From Bacillus sp. FSL H8-0547 (GTDB lineage Bacteria > Bacillota > Bacilli > Bacillales > Bacillaceae), in assembly GCA_038002745.1 (NCBI GenBank), contig JBBODD010000001.1:2108001-2172000 (forward strand): DNA of 64,000 bases, in the 5' to 3' direction. Below, piece by piece: positions 32,838 to 41,032 of the stretch. The position numbers and the translations under genes are program-made. The notes beneath the pieces were generated by a model. The model was not told where the DNA came from. It made no database searches and saw nothing but the letters and a program-made list of their open reading frames with translations. Numbering within the stretch: position 1 is the stretch's first letter; each line of letters starts with the position of its first letter.

Positions 32838-33572
32838 ATGGAGAATCTATTCAGTCAGATAAAGGGAAAGTTGATCGTTTCTTGTCAGGCGCTAAAAGAA
32901 GAGCCGCTGCACGGTCCGGCTATAATGGCAAAGATGGCAAAGGCGGCAAAAGAAGGCGGAGCAGCTGCCATCAGGGCCAACAGTAAAGAGGATATTCTAG
33001 CGATTAAACAGGAAATCGATTTGCCGGTGATTGGCATTGTCAAACGGGATTATGGGGACAGCGAAATCTACATTACCGCCACAAAGCGGGAAGCGGATGA
33101 GCTGATAGCAGCAGGTGTTGAGATGATTGCTCTGGATGCAACGAAGAGAAAACGTCCATCGGGTGAGACACTAGAAGGGCTTGTCTCTTATATCCATCAG
33201 CACCATGTGCTTGTCATGGCGGATATTTCTACGCTTGAAGAGGCTCTTTACGCGGATAAAATCGGGTGTGACTGCGTTTCGACGACGCTCTCGGGTTATA
33301 CCTCCTATTCAAGACAGGAAACGGGTCCTGATTTTACATTAATACAAGAAGCTGCACAAAGCGTGAACGTTCCGGTGATTGCAGAAGGTAGGATCGGAAC
33401 ACCGAAGGATGCGGCAAGGGCTCTTGCAGCCGGCGCCCATGCGGTCGTTGTCGGCTCTGCCATTACAAGGCCGCAGCTGATTACGAAAACTTTTACTGAC
33501 GGTTTACTGGAAAGAGGAGATCGAATTGACGGAAACATTTACATCAAAAGGGAAGCTAGCTGGTCTCATTAA
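32838..33572 (+). CDS. nanE: N-acetylmannosamine-6-phosphate 2-epimerase
   Basis: The 244-residue TIM-barrel protein matches NanE along its length: KLIVSCQALKEEPLHG, GAAAIRANS, LPVIGIVKRDY, MIALDATKRKRP, VSTTLSGYTSYS and VPVIAEGRIGTP with VVVGSAITRP. It converts ManNAc-6-P to GlcNAc-6-P in the cytoplasm. This is the key metabolic clue of the operon, since it implies that imported sugar yields N-acetylmannosamine. GGGGAG precedes the ATG. The 3' end overlaps the next gene by 47 bases, so translation is likely coupled. No nanA (sialate lyase) is present, which argues against sialic acid. Confidence 0.92.
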   Translation: MENLFSQIKGKLIVSCQALKEEPLHGPAIMAKMAKAAKEGGAAAIRANSKEDILAIKQEIDLPVIGIVKRDYGDSEIYITATKREADELIAAGVEMIALDATKRKRPSGETLEGLVSYIHQHHVLVMADISTLEEALYADKIGCDCVSTTLSGYTSYSRQETGPDFTLIQEAAQSVNVPVIAEGRIGTPKDAARALAAGAHAVVVGSAITRPQLITKTFTDGLLERGDRIDGNIYIKREASWSH

Positions 33573-34377
33573 CAGCTATTACCCCTCTTTAACAAAGTCA
33601 GAGCAGAAAGTGGCTGTCTATGTTCTTGAACACATGGATCAAATTCTGTATTTCTCGGTAACGGATCTGGCGGATGCGGCTGAGGTCGGCGACACGACGG
33701 TTCTCAGGTTCTGCCGGAAAATCGGGACCAAGGGATACCAGGAGTTCAAGCTTGCGATTGCGAAGGATTTGTCCCAGCAGGAGCAGGAAGAAGACAGCGG
33801 AGAGCAGCCGAACGGACTGATTACGTCCATTGCGGCTCACACGAAGCAAGTTATCGATGAAACGGTTCAGCTGCTGGATGAAAAAAAGCTGGAGGAAGCA
33901 CTCGTTCTTTTGTCTGAAGCAAAATCGGTTCATTTTTTCGGAGTCGGCACTTCAGGGCTTACCGCTCAGGATGCTAAAAACCGTTTTTTGAGGATCGGGA
34001 GACGGACGGATGCCATTATTGATCCGCACATTCAGGCGATGACGGCAGCGACATTGACTGAAGAAGATCTTGTCATTGGCCTGAGTGTGTCAGGAAGCAC
34101 GAAGGATACGCTGGAATCGCTGAAAATTGCCAGCGATAACGGAGCGAAAGTGATTGCCGTGACGTATTACGCCCGTTCACCGATTACAAGGCTTGCAGAC
34201 TGTGTGCTGATTAGCGGAGGGAAGGAATCCCCGCTTGAAGGCGGGTCACTTGGGGCAAAGATTTCCCAGCTTTTTGTGATTGATTTGTTGTGTACAGGGC
34301 TTGCATTACGAAACAAATCTGCGTCTCTGCTCATGAAAGAAAAAACGGCACAGGCCGTTGTAAAGAAAATCTACTGA
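33526..34377 (+). CDS. MurR/RpiR-family regulator of the glycan operon
   Basis: The 283-residue protein has an HTH_6 domain in its first 80 residues (YFSVTDLADAAEVGDTTVLR, then FCRKIGTKGYQEFKLAIAKD) and a SIS domain at about 125-255 (VHFFGVGTSGLTAQDAKNRF; SVSGSTKDTLESLKIA). RpiR proteins of this size sense aminosugar phosphates such as GlcNAc-6-P, ManNAc-6-P or MurNAc-6-P. The TTG start at 33526 follows AGAGGAG and lies within nanE. Placed between the epimerase and kinase, it almost certainly regulates this operon. Confidence 0.9.
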   Translation: MTETFTSKGKLAGLINSYYPSLTKSEQKVAVYVLEHMDQILYFSVTDLADAAEVGDTTVLRFCRKIGTKGYQEFKLAIAKDLSQQEQEEDSGEQPNGLITSIAAHTKQVIDETVQLLDEKKLEEALVLLSEAKSVHFFGVGTSGLTAQDAKNRFLRIGRRTDAIIDPHIQAMTAATLTEEDLVIGLSVSGSTKDTLESLKIASDNGAKVIAVTYYARSPITRLADCVLISGGKESPLEGGSLGAKISQLFVIDLLCTGLALRNKSASLLMKEKTAQAVVKKIY

Positions 34378-34404
34378 CGCATGTTTTCCGGGGGGATGGC
34401 AGAG

Positions 34405-35295
34405 GTGTACGTGATAGGACTGGATATTGGCGGGACGAAAATAAAAGGATGTATAACGGATCAGCGTGGGGTTATGTTAAATCGTTTTGAAACCGTAACA
34501 CCTGTCGATGAGGGCAGAGAAGGGATCGTGTCTGCTGCTTCGTTCGTCATTGATTCCCTTCTCACAGAAACAGACAAGGTGATTGGAATTGGGATTGGAT
34601 CAGCCGGCAGAATCAATGAACGGACGGGAGAGGTTGTTTTTGCAACGTCAAACCTCCCAGGGTGGCAGGGAGTCAATCTTAAGAAGGTTTTTGAAGATAT
34701 GTATAAGCTGCCGGTGTTTGCTGTTAATGATGCAAATGCTGCTCTGTGGGGAGAGGCTTTGCATTATGGGGAGGAAGACTTGGTGATGCTGACCCTTGGC
34801 ACGGGTGTTGGCGGGGCAAACCGAATACGGGGAACCGTGCTATCTGGTGCTCATCACCAGAGCGGCGAGTGGGGACATGTTGTCCTTGTTCCAAATGGAC
34901 GTCCGTGCAACTGCGGACGGAGAGGCTGTGCGGAGCAGTACCTGTCAGGAACGGCTCTGAACGCCATGATCAATGAACGCACCGGCTGGAAGCAGGTCCG
35001 GGGATCAGCTGTCTTTGATTTGTATGCAGGTGGCGATCAGGAAGTGGTTCCGGTTGTTGAGGAATATATGGAGTATTTGGGGGTTTTTATTGAAAATATT
35101 GCTCATGGCATCGATCCAGATGCTGTGATCATTGGCGGAGGAATTATTGAGTCCAAGGAGCACTGGTGGAATCGATTACTGAAACGGGTGGAAGGTGTCA
35201 GGGTTATTCCCGCTGTTCTTGGAAACCAGGCGGGAATGATTGGCGCGGCACAGCTTGTTTTCCATTCATTAAAAAGCGGGGTGAGCGGGCGATGA
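34405..35295 (+). CDS. ROK-family kinase, probable N-acetylmannosamine kinase
   Basis: The protein has 296 residues from GTG 34405. That start gives MYVIGLDIGGTK, the usual ROK N-terminus, with GGGGGG at the right distance; ATG 34381 would overlap the leader. The zinc-binding ROK signature GHVVLVPNGRPCNCGRRGCAE is split here around residues 153-173 (GHVVLVPNG, then CNCGRRGCAEQYLSG). With NanE next door, phosphorylation of ManNAc to ManNAc-6-P (NanK activity) is the simplest role. A glucokinase-like activity cannot be excluded. Its stop overlaps the next start (ATGA). Confidence 0.88.
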   Translation: MYVIGLDIGGTKIKGCITDQRGVMLNRFETVTPVDEGREGIVSAASFVIDSLLTETDKVIGIGIGSAGRINERTGEVVFATSNLPGWQGVNLKKVFEDMYKLPVFAVNDANAALWGEALHYGEEDLVMLTLGTGVGGANRIRGTVLSGAHHQSGEWGHVVLVPNGRPCNCGRRGCAEQYLSGTALNAMINERTGWKQVRGSAVFDLYAGGDQEVVPVVEEYMEYLGVFIENIAHGIDPDAVIIGGGIIESKEHWWNRLLKRVEGVRVIPAVLGNQAGMIGAAQLVFHSLKSGVSGR

Positions 35296-36167
35296 AGCAA
35301 GGGAAAATAACACCGTATCTGTTCCTGCTTCCGGGCTGCGTCATTCTTGGAGCATTCATTTTTTATCCGATGCTGCAGGCAATCTGGCTCAGCTTCACCA
35401 ACTACAACATGGTGACAGAGGCGGAATTTATCGGAACGGAAAATTATCAGAATTTGTTTGAAGATGAGCTGTTTTGGAAGGTGCTCGGGCAGACGCTGCT
35501 TTATTTGGTCATAGTGGTTCCCGCACTTGTCATCCTTCCTATTTTTATTGCGATTCTTGTAAACCAGCAGATCAGGGGAATTGCTTTTTTCAGGTCCGCC
35601 TATTACATACCTGTTGTTACATCAATGGTCGTTGTCGGGATTACATGGAAATGGGTGTACGCAGATCAGGGTGTGCTGAATTATTTTCTTGAATCACTTG
35701 GGATTATCGGAGAACCGGTACACTGGCTTACTTCAACCTCAACCTCAATATTTGCAGTTATGGCGGTAACAGTCTGGAAGGGCCTTGGCTATTATATGGT
35801 TATTTATTTGGCGGGACTGCAGGCCATTCCTGGAGATCTCTATGAGGCGGCCGACATCGACGGTGCAAGCAAGTGGAAGCAGATTCTCCATATTACGATT
35901 CCGCTGTTAATGCCGTCCATTATGATCGTGACGATTATGTCTTCCATTTCAGCGATGAAGGTGTTTGAAGAGATTTATGTCATGACAGGCGGCGGACCTC
36001 TGAACAGTACAAAAACGCTGGTTTTCTATATTTACCAAGAAGCATTTGAGAATTTAAAGATGGGATATGCGAGTGCCGGGGGAGTCATTTTATTCCTGAT
36101 TACACTTGTCTTTTCAATCTTGAATATCAAGTTCATGAATAAACGCGAAACGGCGATGAGGGGGTGA
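35292..36167 (+). CDS. Carbohydrate ABC transporter permease 1 (CUT1, MalF-like)
   Basis: The 291-residue protein has six membrane helices. The EAA loop that contacts the ATPase is YEAADIDGASKWKQILHITI. The ATG at 35292 overlaps the ROK stop by four bases; the longer open frame back to 35166 is an artefact. It partners the lipoprotein at 31465 and the permease at 36172. The ATP-hydrolysing subunit is missing, so a shared MsmX-type ATPase encoded elsewhere is expected, as for other CUT1 systems of Bacillus. Confidence 0.93.
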   Translation: MKQGKITPYLFLLPGCVILGAFIFYPMLQAIWLSFTNYNMVTEAEFIGTENYQNLFEDELFWKVLGQTLLYLVIVVPALVILPIFIAILVNQQIRGIAFFRSAYYIPVVTSMVVVGITWKWVYADQGVLNYFLESLGIIGEPVHWLTSTSTSIFAVMAVTVWKGLGYYMVIYLAGLQAIPGDLYEAADIDGASKWKQILHITIPLLMPSIMIVTIMSSISAMKVFEEIYVMTGGGPLNSTKTLVFYIYQEAFENLKMGYASAGGVILFLITLVFSILNIKFMNKRETAMRG

Positions 36168-36171
36168 GGCA

Positions 36172-37062
36172 ATGGAACTTCAGCGAAATCAATCAAGTGC
36201 AGTCGGGGTTAAAGTAAACATGAAGAAAAAATGGAATGCGAAAAAGATCGTCCGGCTGACTTTGACGTATGCCCTGCTGATCTTCGTCACTTTCCTGACA
36301 GTCGGTCCATTTCTTTGGCTGCTTGCAACATCTTTAAAATCGGGCAGTGAAAATATTTTTGCCTATCCGCCGCAGTTCATTCCGGAAAACCCGACGCTCA
36401 GCAATTACACGCAGGTGATGGACACCTTCCCGTTTTGGCGGTATCTGGGGAACAGCGTCATCGTATCGGTGCTGACGGTTCTGCTAAACATTGTGCTGTG
36501 CTCACTTGCTGCGTATCCACTTGCCCGGATGAACTTCAGAGGGAAAAACCTTGTTTTCCTGCTGATCATCAGTACGATGATGATTCCGTTTCAACTGCTC
36601 ATGATTCCGATCTATTTGCTGTCGCTTGATCTTGGACTGCAGAACACGTATGCCGGTCTCGTTCTTCCTCATGCGACAACAGCGTTTGGTATTTTCCTCA
36701 TGAGGCAGGCCTTTTTGACGATTCCGTATGAGCTGGATGAGTCTGCGAGGATGGACGGAGCGAATGCGTTTCAGATTTGGTGGAAAATCCTTATGCCGCT
36801 TGTGAAGCCTTCTGTCGTGACGCTTGCGATCTTTATTTTTGTCATGGCGTGGGGAGATTTTCTGTGGCCGCTGATCATTACAAATGATCAGAACATGTAC
36901 ACACTGCCGCTTGGAGTGAACATGCTTGCAGGAAGCTTTTCAAGCAACTGGAGGCTGATTGCCGCAGGTTCCATCATTTCGATCTTGCCAATTATTCTTT
37001 TCTTTGTAGCGATGCAGAAATACTTTATTGACGGTGCCATGAAAGGTGCTGTGAAAGGATAA
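36172..37062 (+). CDS. Carbohydrate ABC transporter permease 2 (CUT1, MalG-like)
   Basis: The 296-residue protein has six helices and the EAA motif DESARMDGANAFQIWWKILM. The N-terminus carries a basic cytoplasmic stretch (KVNMKKKWNAKKIVR) before helix 1. GGGGGTGAGG lies ahead of the ATG, four bases after the previous stop. A hairpin with T-rich end follows, marking a possible partial stop before DUF4127. Confidence 0.93.
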   Translation: MELQRNQSSAVGVKVNMKKKWNAKKIVRLTLTYALLIFVTFLTVGPFLWLLATSLKSGSENIFAYPPQFIPENPTLSNYTQVMDTFPFWRYLGNSVIVSVLTVLLNIVLCSLAAYPLARMNFRGKNLVFLLIISTMMIPFQLLMIPIYLLSLDLGLQNTYAGLVLPHATTAFGIFLMRQAFLTIPYELDESARMDGANAFQIWWKILMPLVKPSVVTLAIFIFVMAWGDFLWPLIITNDQNMYTLPLGVNMLAGSFSSNWRLIAAGSIISILPIILFFVAMQKYFIDGAMKGAVKG

Positions 37063-37096
37063 AAGAAGGGGAGGTGGATGATCATCTCCCTTTTCA
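37061..37096 (+). terminator. Intra-operon hairpin after permease 2
   Basis: AAAAGAAGGGGAG and CTCCCTTTTC pair across a loop that contains TGATCA. The T tail is short, so read-through into DUF4127 is likely. Confidence 0.5.
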
Positions 37097-37110
37097 AATG
37101 AGGTGAGAGT

Positions 37111-38604
37111 GTGAACTGTAAATTGGCTTTATTGCCTGTTGATGCGCGCCCCGTGACAAGGGATTTGCCTATCCATCTTGCGCAGATTGGTGGATGGGAG
37201 ATCATTGCGCCGGACAAAGGATCCCTGGGATTTTTGAAAGAGCCGGGGAAGATTGAAGATCACAGGAAGTGGCTGCTTCAGACAGCGGATGAAGTGGGCG
37301 GGTTTATTCTTTCTATTGATATGCTGCTATATGGAGGGCTTGTACCTTCGAGGGTCAGTGCTGCTTTGATAGAAGAACTGGCGAAAAAACTGCAACTTTT
37401 GAAAGAAATAAAAGTTCGGTATCCAGATAAACCGCTCTATGCGTTTAGCTCCACAATGAGGATTTCCAACAATTATGTGAATGAGGAAGAAAAAGAGTAT
37501 TGGAATCAGTACGGGGAAGAGCTTTGGACTTATTCGTACCACAGTCACCGCTATGAAAAGACAGGGGATGAAGTGTCAAAAAAGACAGTGGATCAGCTTC
37601 GTATTCCCCAGGGAATTTTGTCGGATTATACCGAAACAAGAGAGAGGAATTTCAAAATCAATCTTCAGCTGCTTGATTATGTGGAGGATGAGATTCTCGA
37701 TTTTCTTGTTTTCCCCCAGGATGATACAGCTGAATATGGCTTTAATATCAGGGAACAGGAAGTGCTTGCAGGTGAAGTGCTGGAGCGCGGGCTATCATCC
37801 AGAGTGCTCATATACCCTGGAGCAGATGAGGTGGCCTCAACACTCGCCGCGAGGATGATTTATCAGCTTGAAAACGAAATCCAGCCTCGCTTCTACCCGT
37901 TCTACAGCGGTGAGAAGGGTGCACTTCTTCACGCCATGTATGAAGACAGGCCGATCGCGGAGTCTGTAAAAGGCCAGATTTTTGCAGCCGGCAGCCATAC
38001 GGTTGATTCGGCAGCTGAAGCCGAGATCTTGCTCGCCGTGAATGTTCCGGGAAAAGCGCAGGGAGATCTTGCCCTGCAGAAGCATCTTGGCGGCGTTCAT
38101 ACAGCTGACCGGAACGTGGGTGAGTGGATTGCGCGATTGAAGTACTATCTCCGTACAAAACCGGTTGCTGTCGCGGACCTTGCCTATGCAAATGGAGCAG
38201 ATCCTGCGATGATGAAGCCGCTTTTGGAAAAAGTCAATCTGCTGGAGCTTTCAGGATTTGGTGCATGGAATACGGCGGGAAACACTCTGGGAACGGTTGT
38301 ATCACAGGCTTGTCTGCGGCATTTAGCTGTAAAGAAAGGGCTTCATACAGAAAGGAAGCACCAGGAGCAGCTCTTAGCGAGAGCGGCTGAGGATTATCTG
38401 TATCAAACGGTTGTGAGGCAGGCCGTGAGAAAGCAGATTGATGAAGAGAATGCGAATCTAGAGGAACTTGTGAAGCTTGTCAGCGCTGAATTTTTAAAGA
38501 CGGTGGAAAGTTTTAAAGGTGAAACAGGTTTTTATTTTGATGTAGAGGACATTCATTTGCCTTGGAATCGGACGTTTGAGATCGGGTTTACTTTGAGGAG
38601 GTGA
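37111..38604 (+). CDS. DUF4127 family protein
   Basis: The 497-residue cytoplasmic protein opens with CKLALLPVDARPVTRDLP, and SIDMLLYGGLVPSR follows at about 72-85; both are hallmarks I associate with DUF4127. FPQDDTAEYGFN (around residue 205) and IYPGADEVAST are other conserved-looking blocks, with several acidic residues spaced as in a metal- or sugar-binding enzyme. No biochemical function is established for the family as far as I know. The GTG start at 37111 follows GAGGTGAGA. Its place among transport, aminosugar and glycosidase genes suggests a role in glycan breakdown. Confidence 0.85.
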   Translation: MNCKLALLPVDARPVTRDLPIHLAQIGGWEIIAPDKGSLGFLKEPGKIEDHRKWLLQTADEVGGFILSIDMLLYGGLVPSRVSAALIEELAKKLQLLKEIKVRYPDKPLYAFSSTMRISNNYVNEEEKEYWNQYGEELWTYSYHSHRYEKTGDEVSKKTVDQLRIPQGILSDYTETRERNFKINLQLLDYVEDEILDFLVFPQDDTAEYGFNIREQEVLAGEVLERGLSSRVLIYPGADEVASTLAARMIYQLENEIQPRFYPFYSGEKGALLHAMYEDRPIAESVKGQIFAAGSHTVDSAAEAEILLAVNVPGKAQGDLALQKHLGGVHTADRNVGEWIARLKYYLRTKPVAVADLAYANGADPAMMKPLLEKVNLLELSGFGAWNTAGNTLGTVVSQACLRHLAVKKGLHTERKHQEQLLARAAEDYLYQTVVRQAVRKQIDEENANLEELVKLVSAEFLKTVESFKGETGFYFDVEDIHLPWNRTFEIGFTLRR

Positions 38605-38623
38605 GCGGGGGGAAGCTGAACGA

Positions 38624-38648
38624 AAAAGAACAATGGGGATGTTCTTTA
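38624..38648 (+). other. Hairpin between the DUF4127 and GHL10 genes
   Basis: AAAGAACA and TGTTCTTT pair across ATGGGGA, ahead of a strong ribosome binding site. There is no T run, so it is more likely mRNA processing or protection than termination. Confidence 0.4.
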
Positions 38649-38676
38649 TCAAAGGTGAGAAGGGGAGAAATTTTTC

Positions 38677-40977
38677 ATGAGCAAACGGGTTAAAACGTGG
38701 ATTGTTTTTGCTGTGATTGCTGCATTTGTTCTTTCATACTACCCAAGTTTACAGCCGCAGGCAGCATTTAAGGAAAATCTGATAAAGGCGCAAAATGGAC
38801 AGACCTACCAAATCAGCGGGTTCAACAAAATCCGCGAGGCAAATCAGCTGATTGTGTATACACCGGAGTTTGGGATCTCTACTAAAAACAATCAGTGGGG
38901 TATTGAGATTATTGTTAAAAATGATGTGGTGACAGAAGTTAGAGATGCCGGGTTGGGACTGGCGGATGCAAAGATTCCTGCAGACGGATATGTCCTTTCC
39001 GGACACGGTGAAGCCCGCACGTGGCTTTTAGCCAATGTGAAGCTGGGTGAACGGACTGAGATCCTCTATGACGTGATTTCAGAACCGAGAAAAGAATCGA
39101 CAACCTCCTTTAACAAGCTGAATCCGGAGGCGCCGTTTGAATTCCCGGGCGGACGCGGCGCAGATGAGCTAATCGTTTATACAAAGGATTACGGCTATGA
39201 CACAACCGGAACCAATCAGTACGGTGCTGAAGTCATTGTCCGCAATGGCATTGTTGTTGAAATGTCCGGAAGCAACTCGCCGATTCCGGATGATGGCTTT
39301 GTGCTGTCAGGACACGGAAAGGGGAAGGACTGGCTGCTGAAATATACACAGGTTGGAGCTAAAGTGACATTTAATGAGGAAAATAAGACTGTAACGGCTG
39401 TCATTGATGCGAGTGCCTATATCAATGCAGCGGAACTGGTTCTGAACAAAGCAAAAGCTTCACTTGCCTCTGCAAAAGAACAATTCCTTGATATTCCGGA
39501 AGCGGATGCTGAAGCTAAAATTGCTGAAGCGGAAAAAGTGATTGAGGAAGCGAGACGTGCTTTTGCAGATGAGAACTGGGAGAGCACGATGGAGCTTTCC
39601 GAACAGGCGGCCCTTCTTTCAAAAGAAGCTTATTTTTACAGTGTAGAATCTAAAAAAGTAGATGCCCGGGGAGTTTGGCACCGCCCTATTGAAAAGAATC
39701 GTGAGGAGATTATAAAAACGCTTGATCGTCTGGAAGCTGCAAACTATAACCTTCTTTTCCTTGAAACGTACTTCCACGGCTATACGATTTACCCAAGCAC
39801 AAAAGCTGAACAGAACCCGCAGTTTAAGGGCTGGGATCCGTTAGATGTATTTGTCGAAGAGGCTAAAAAACGCGGTATTGAAGTGCACGCGTGGGTTCAT
39901 ACCTTTTTTGTCGGACATGAATCACTGAATCCTCCCGGCCCTGTTTTAGAAAAACATCCGGAATGGGCGGCAGTTGACCGTCAGGGTGATTTGCCATCTA
40001 AGAAAGAGGTTGGCTACTACTGGCTGAATCCGGCACATCCTGAAGCGCGGAACTTTTTATCAACTGTTTTTAATGAAATGACGGATGAATATGAGGTAGA
40101 AGGCCTGCATTTAGACTATATCCGCTATCCTGTGAGCCAGCCGTACGATGTCGGCTTCAGCTATGATGACTATACACGCGGAGAATTTAAGAAAGAAGCA
40201 GGTGTTGACCCGCTTGAGATAACGCCTGCAAGTGATCCTGAAAACTGGGATAAGTGGAACAAATGGAGAGAAAGGCAGATTTCTACATTTGTTGAGCGGA
40301 TTCGCGGTGAAATGAACGGCAAACAAGTCGATCTTTCAACTGCCGTTTTCCCGGAAGTATCAGATGCCATTGATGCGAAATTCCAAAACTGGGTGGAATG
40401 GGTAAACGCCGGACAGCTGGACTTTATCACACCGATGGTCTATTCAGTGGATACAAACTATGTGGAGCGGACATCCCGTGAATTCATTGAGCGCATGACA
40501 TATCCTGTTTTATCCTACATTGGACTTGCCCCGTTTGTAGGGTTTGACGATGAGCTTCTCGTCAGCCAGGCGGACGCAATAGGCAATACAGGAGCAGCAG
40601 GGCAGGTTCAGTTCGCCTACCATACGCTTCAGGACCAGCATTTCCATGCGCTTGCTCTTGGACCGCAGCGGAACAGCGCGATTGTGCCGCACAGAAATCC
40701 GGTTCAGTCAGCCACTGTCGCGTTAGAGGAGCTTTCACGTAAAATGAGTGAAATTTACGTTGCGAAAAAGGGACTTGAACCGCAGCATGCAAAAATCATT
40801 GATGTTCAGCTGAAGCAGGCACGGGCTAAATTAGAGAAATCGCAGAAAGAACAAGCGCTGAAACATATTGATCAAGCCGAAAAGCTTTTAAACACGGTCA
40901 ATATGCACGCAGATCCGAATGTGAAAACTCAGATTGAAAAGCAGCTTGATGATGCCAGAAGGTACCTGGCTCAATAA
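38677..40977 (+). CDS. Secreted GHL10 (DUF187-type) glycosidase-like protein
   Basis: This is a 766-residue exported protein with signal/anchor at residues 5-25. Two copies of a ~110-residue domain follow: ANQLIVYTPEFG, VLSGHGEARTWLL; then ADELIVYTKDYG and VLSGHGKGKDWLLK. A helical segment occupies about 245-325. The GHL10 TIM barrel occupies about 328-650, with DARGVWHRPIEKN at its start, WVHTFFVG, and LHLDYIRYPVSQ near 476-487. The end is a helical Gln/Lys-rich tail. GHL10 proteins are probable glycoside hydrolases acting outside the cell. Here it would release the fragments that the ABC transporter imports. The twin N-terminal domain may bind polymer. Confidence 0.87.
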   Translation: MSKRVKTWIVFAVIAAFVLSYYPSLQPQAAFKENLIKAQNGQTYQISGFNKIREANQLIVYTPEFGISTKNNQWGIEIIVKNDVVTEVRDAGLGLADAKIPADGYVLSGHGEARTWLLANVKLGERTEILYDVISEPRKESTTSFNKLNPEAPFEFPGGRGADELIVYTKDYGYDTTGTNQYGAEVIVRNGIVVEMSGSNSPIPDDGFVLSGHGKGKDWLLKYTQVGAKVTFNEENKTVTAVIDASAYINAAELVLNKAKASLASAKEQFLDIPEADAEAKIAEAEKVIEEARRAFADENWESTMELSEQAALLSKEAYFYSVESKKVDARGVWHRPIEKNREEIIKTLDRLEAANYNLLFLETYFHGYTIYPSTKAEQNPQFKGWDPLDVFVEEAKKRGIEVHAWVHTFFVGHESLNPPGPVLEKHPEWAAVDRQGDLPSKKEVGYYWLNPAHPEARNFLSTVFNEMTDEYEVEGLHLDYIRYPVSQPYDVGFSYDDYTRGEFKKEAGVDPLEITPASDPENWDKWNKWRERQISTFVERIRGEMNGKQVDLSTAVFPEVSDAIDAKFQNWVEWVNAGQLDFITPMVYSVDTNYVERTSREFIERMTYPVLSYIGLAPFVGFDDELLVSQADAIGNTGAAGQVQFAYHTLQDQHFHALALGPQRNSAIVPHRNPVQSATVALEELSRKMSEIYVAKKGLEPQHAKIIDVQLKQARAKLEKSQKEQALKHIDQAEKLLNTVNMHADPNVKTQIEKQLDDARRYLAQ

Positions 40978-40984
40978 TGGAAAG

Positions 40985-41015
40985 GTCCTCCCCAACATGC
41001 GGGAGGACATCTTTA
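40985..41015 (+). terminator. Hairpin between the GHL10 and FAD oxidoreductase genes
   Basis: GTCCTCCC and GGGAGGAC are perfect arms around CCAACATGC, followed by ATCTTTAC. It is likely a weak terminator; the next gene lies 18 bases on. Confidence 0.55.
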
Positions 41016-41032
41016 CATAGGGGGAAACAGCC

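Noticed and set aside
35166-35291. Upstream extension of permease 1
   Set aside because: It overlaps the ROK kinase by 126 bases; ATG 35292 with the ATGA overlap is the normal start.
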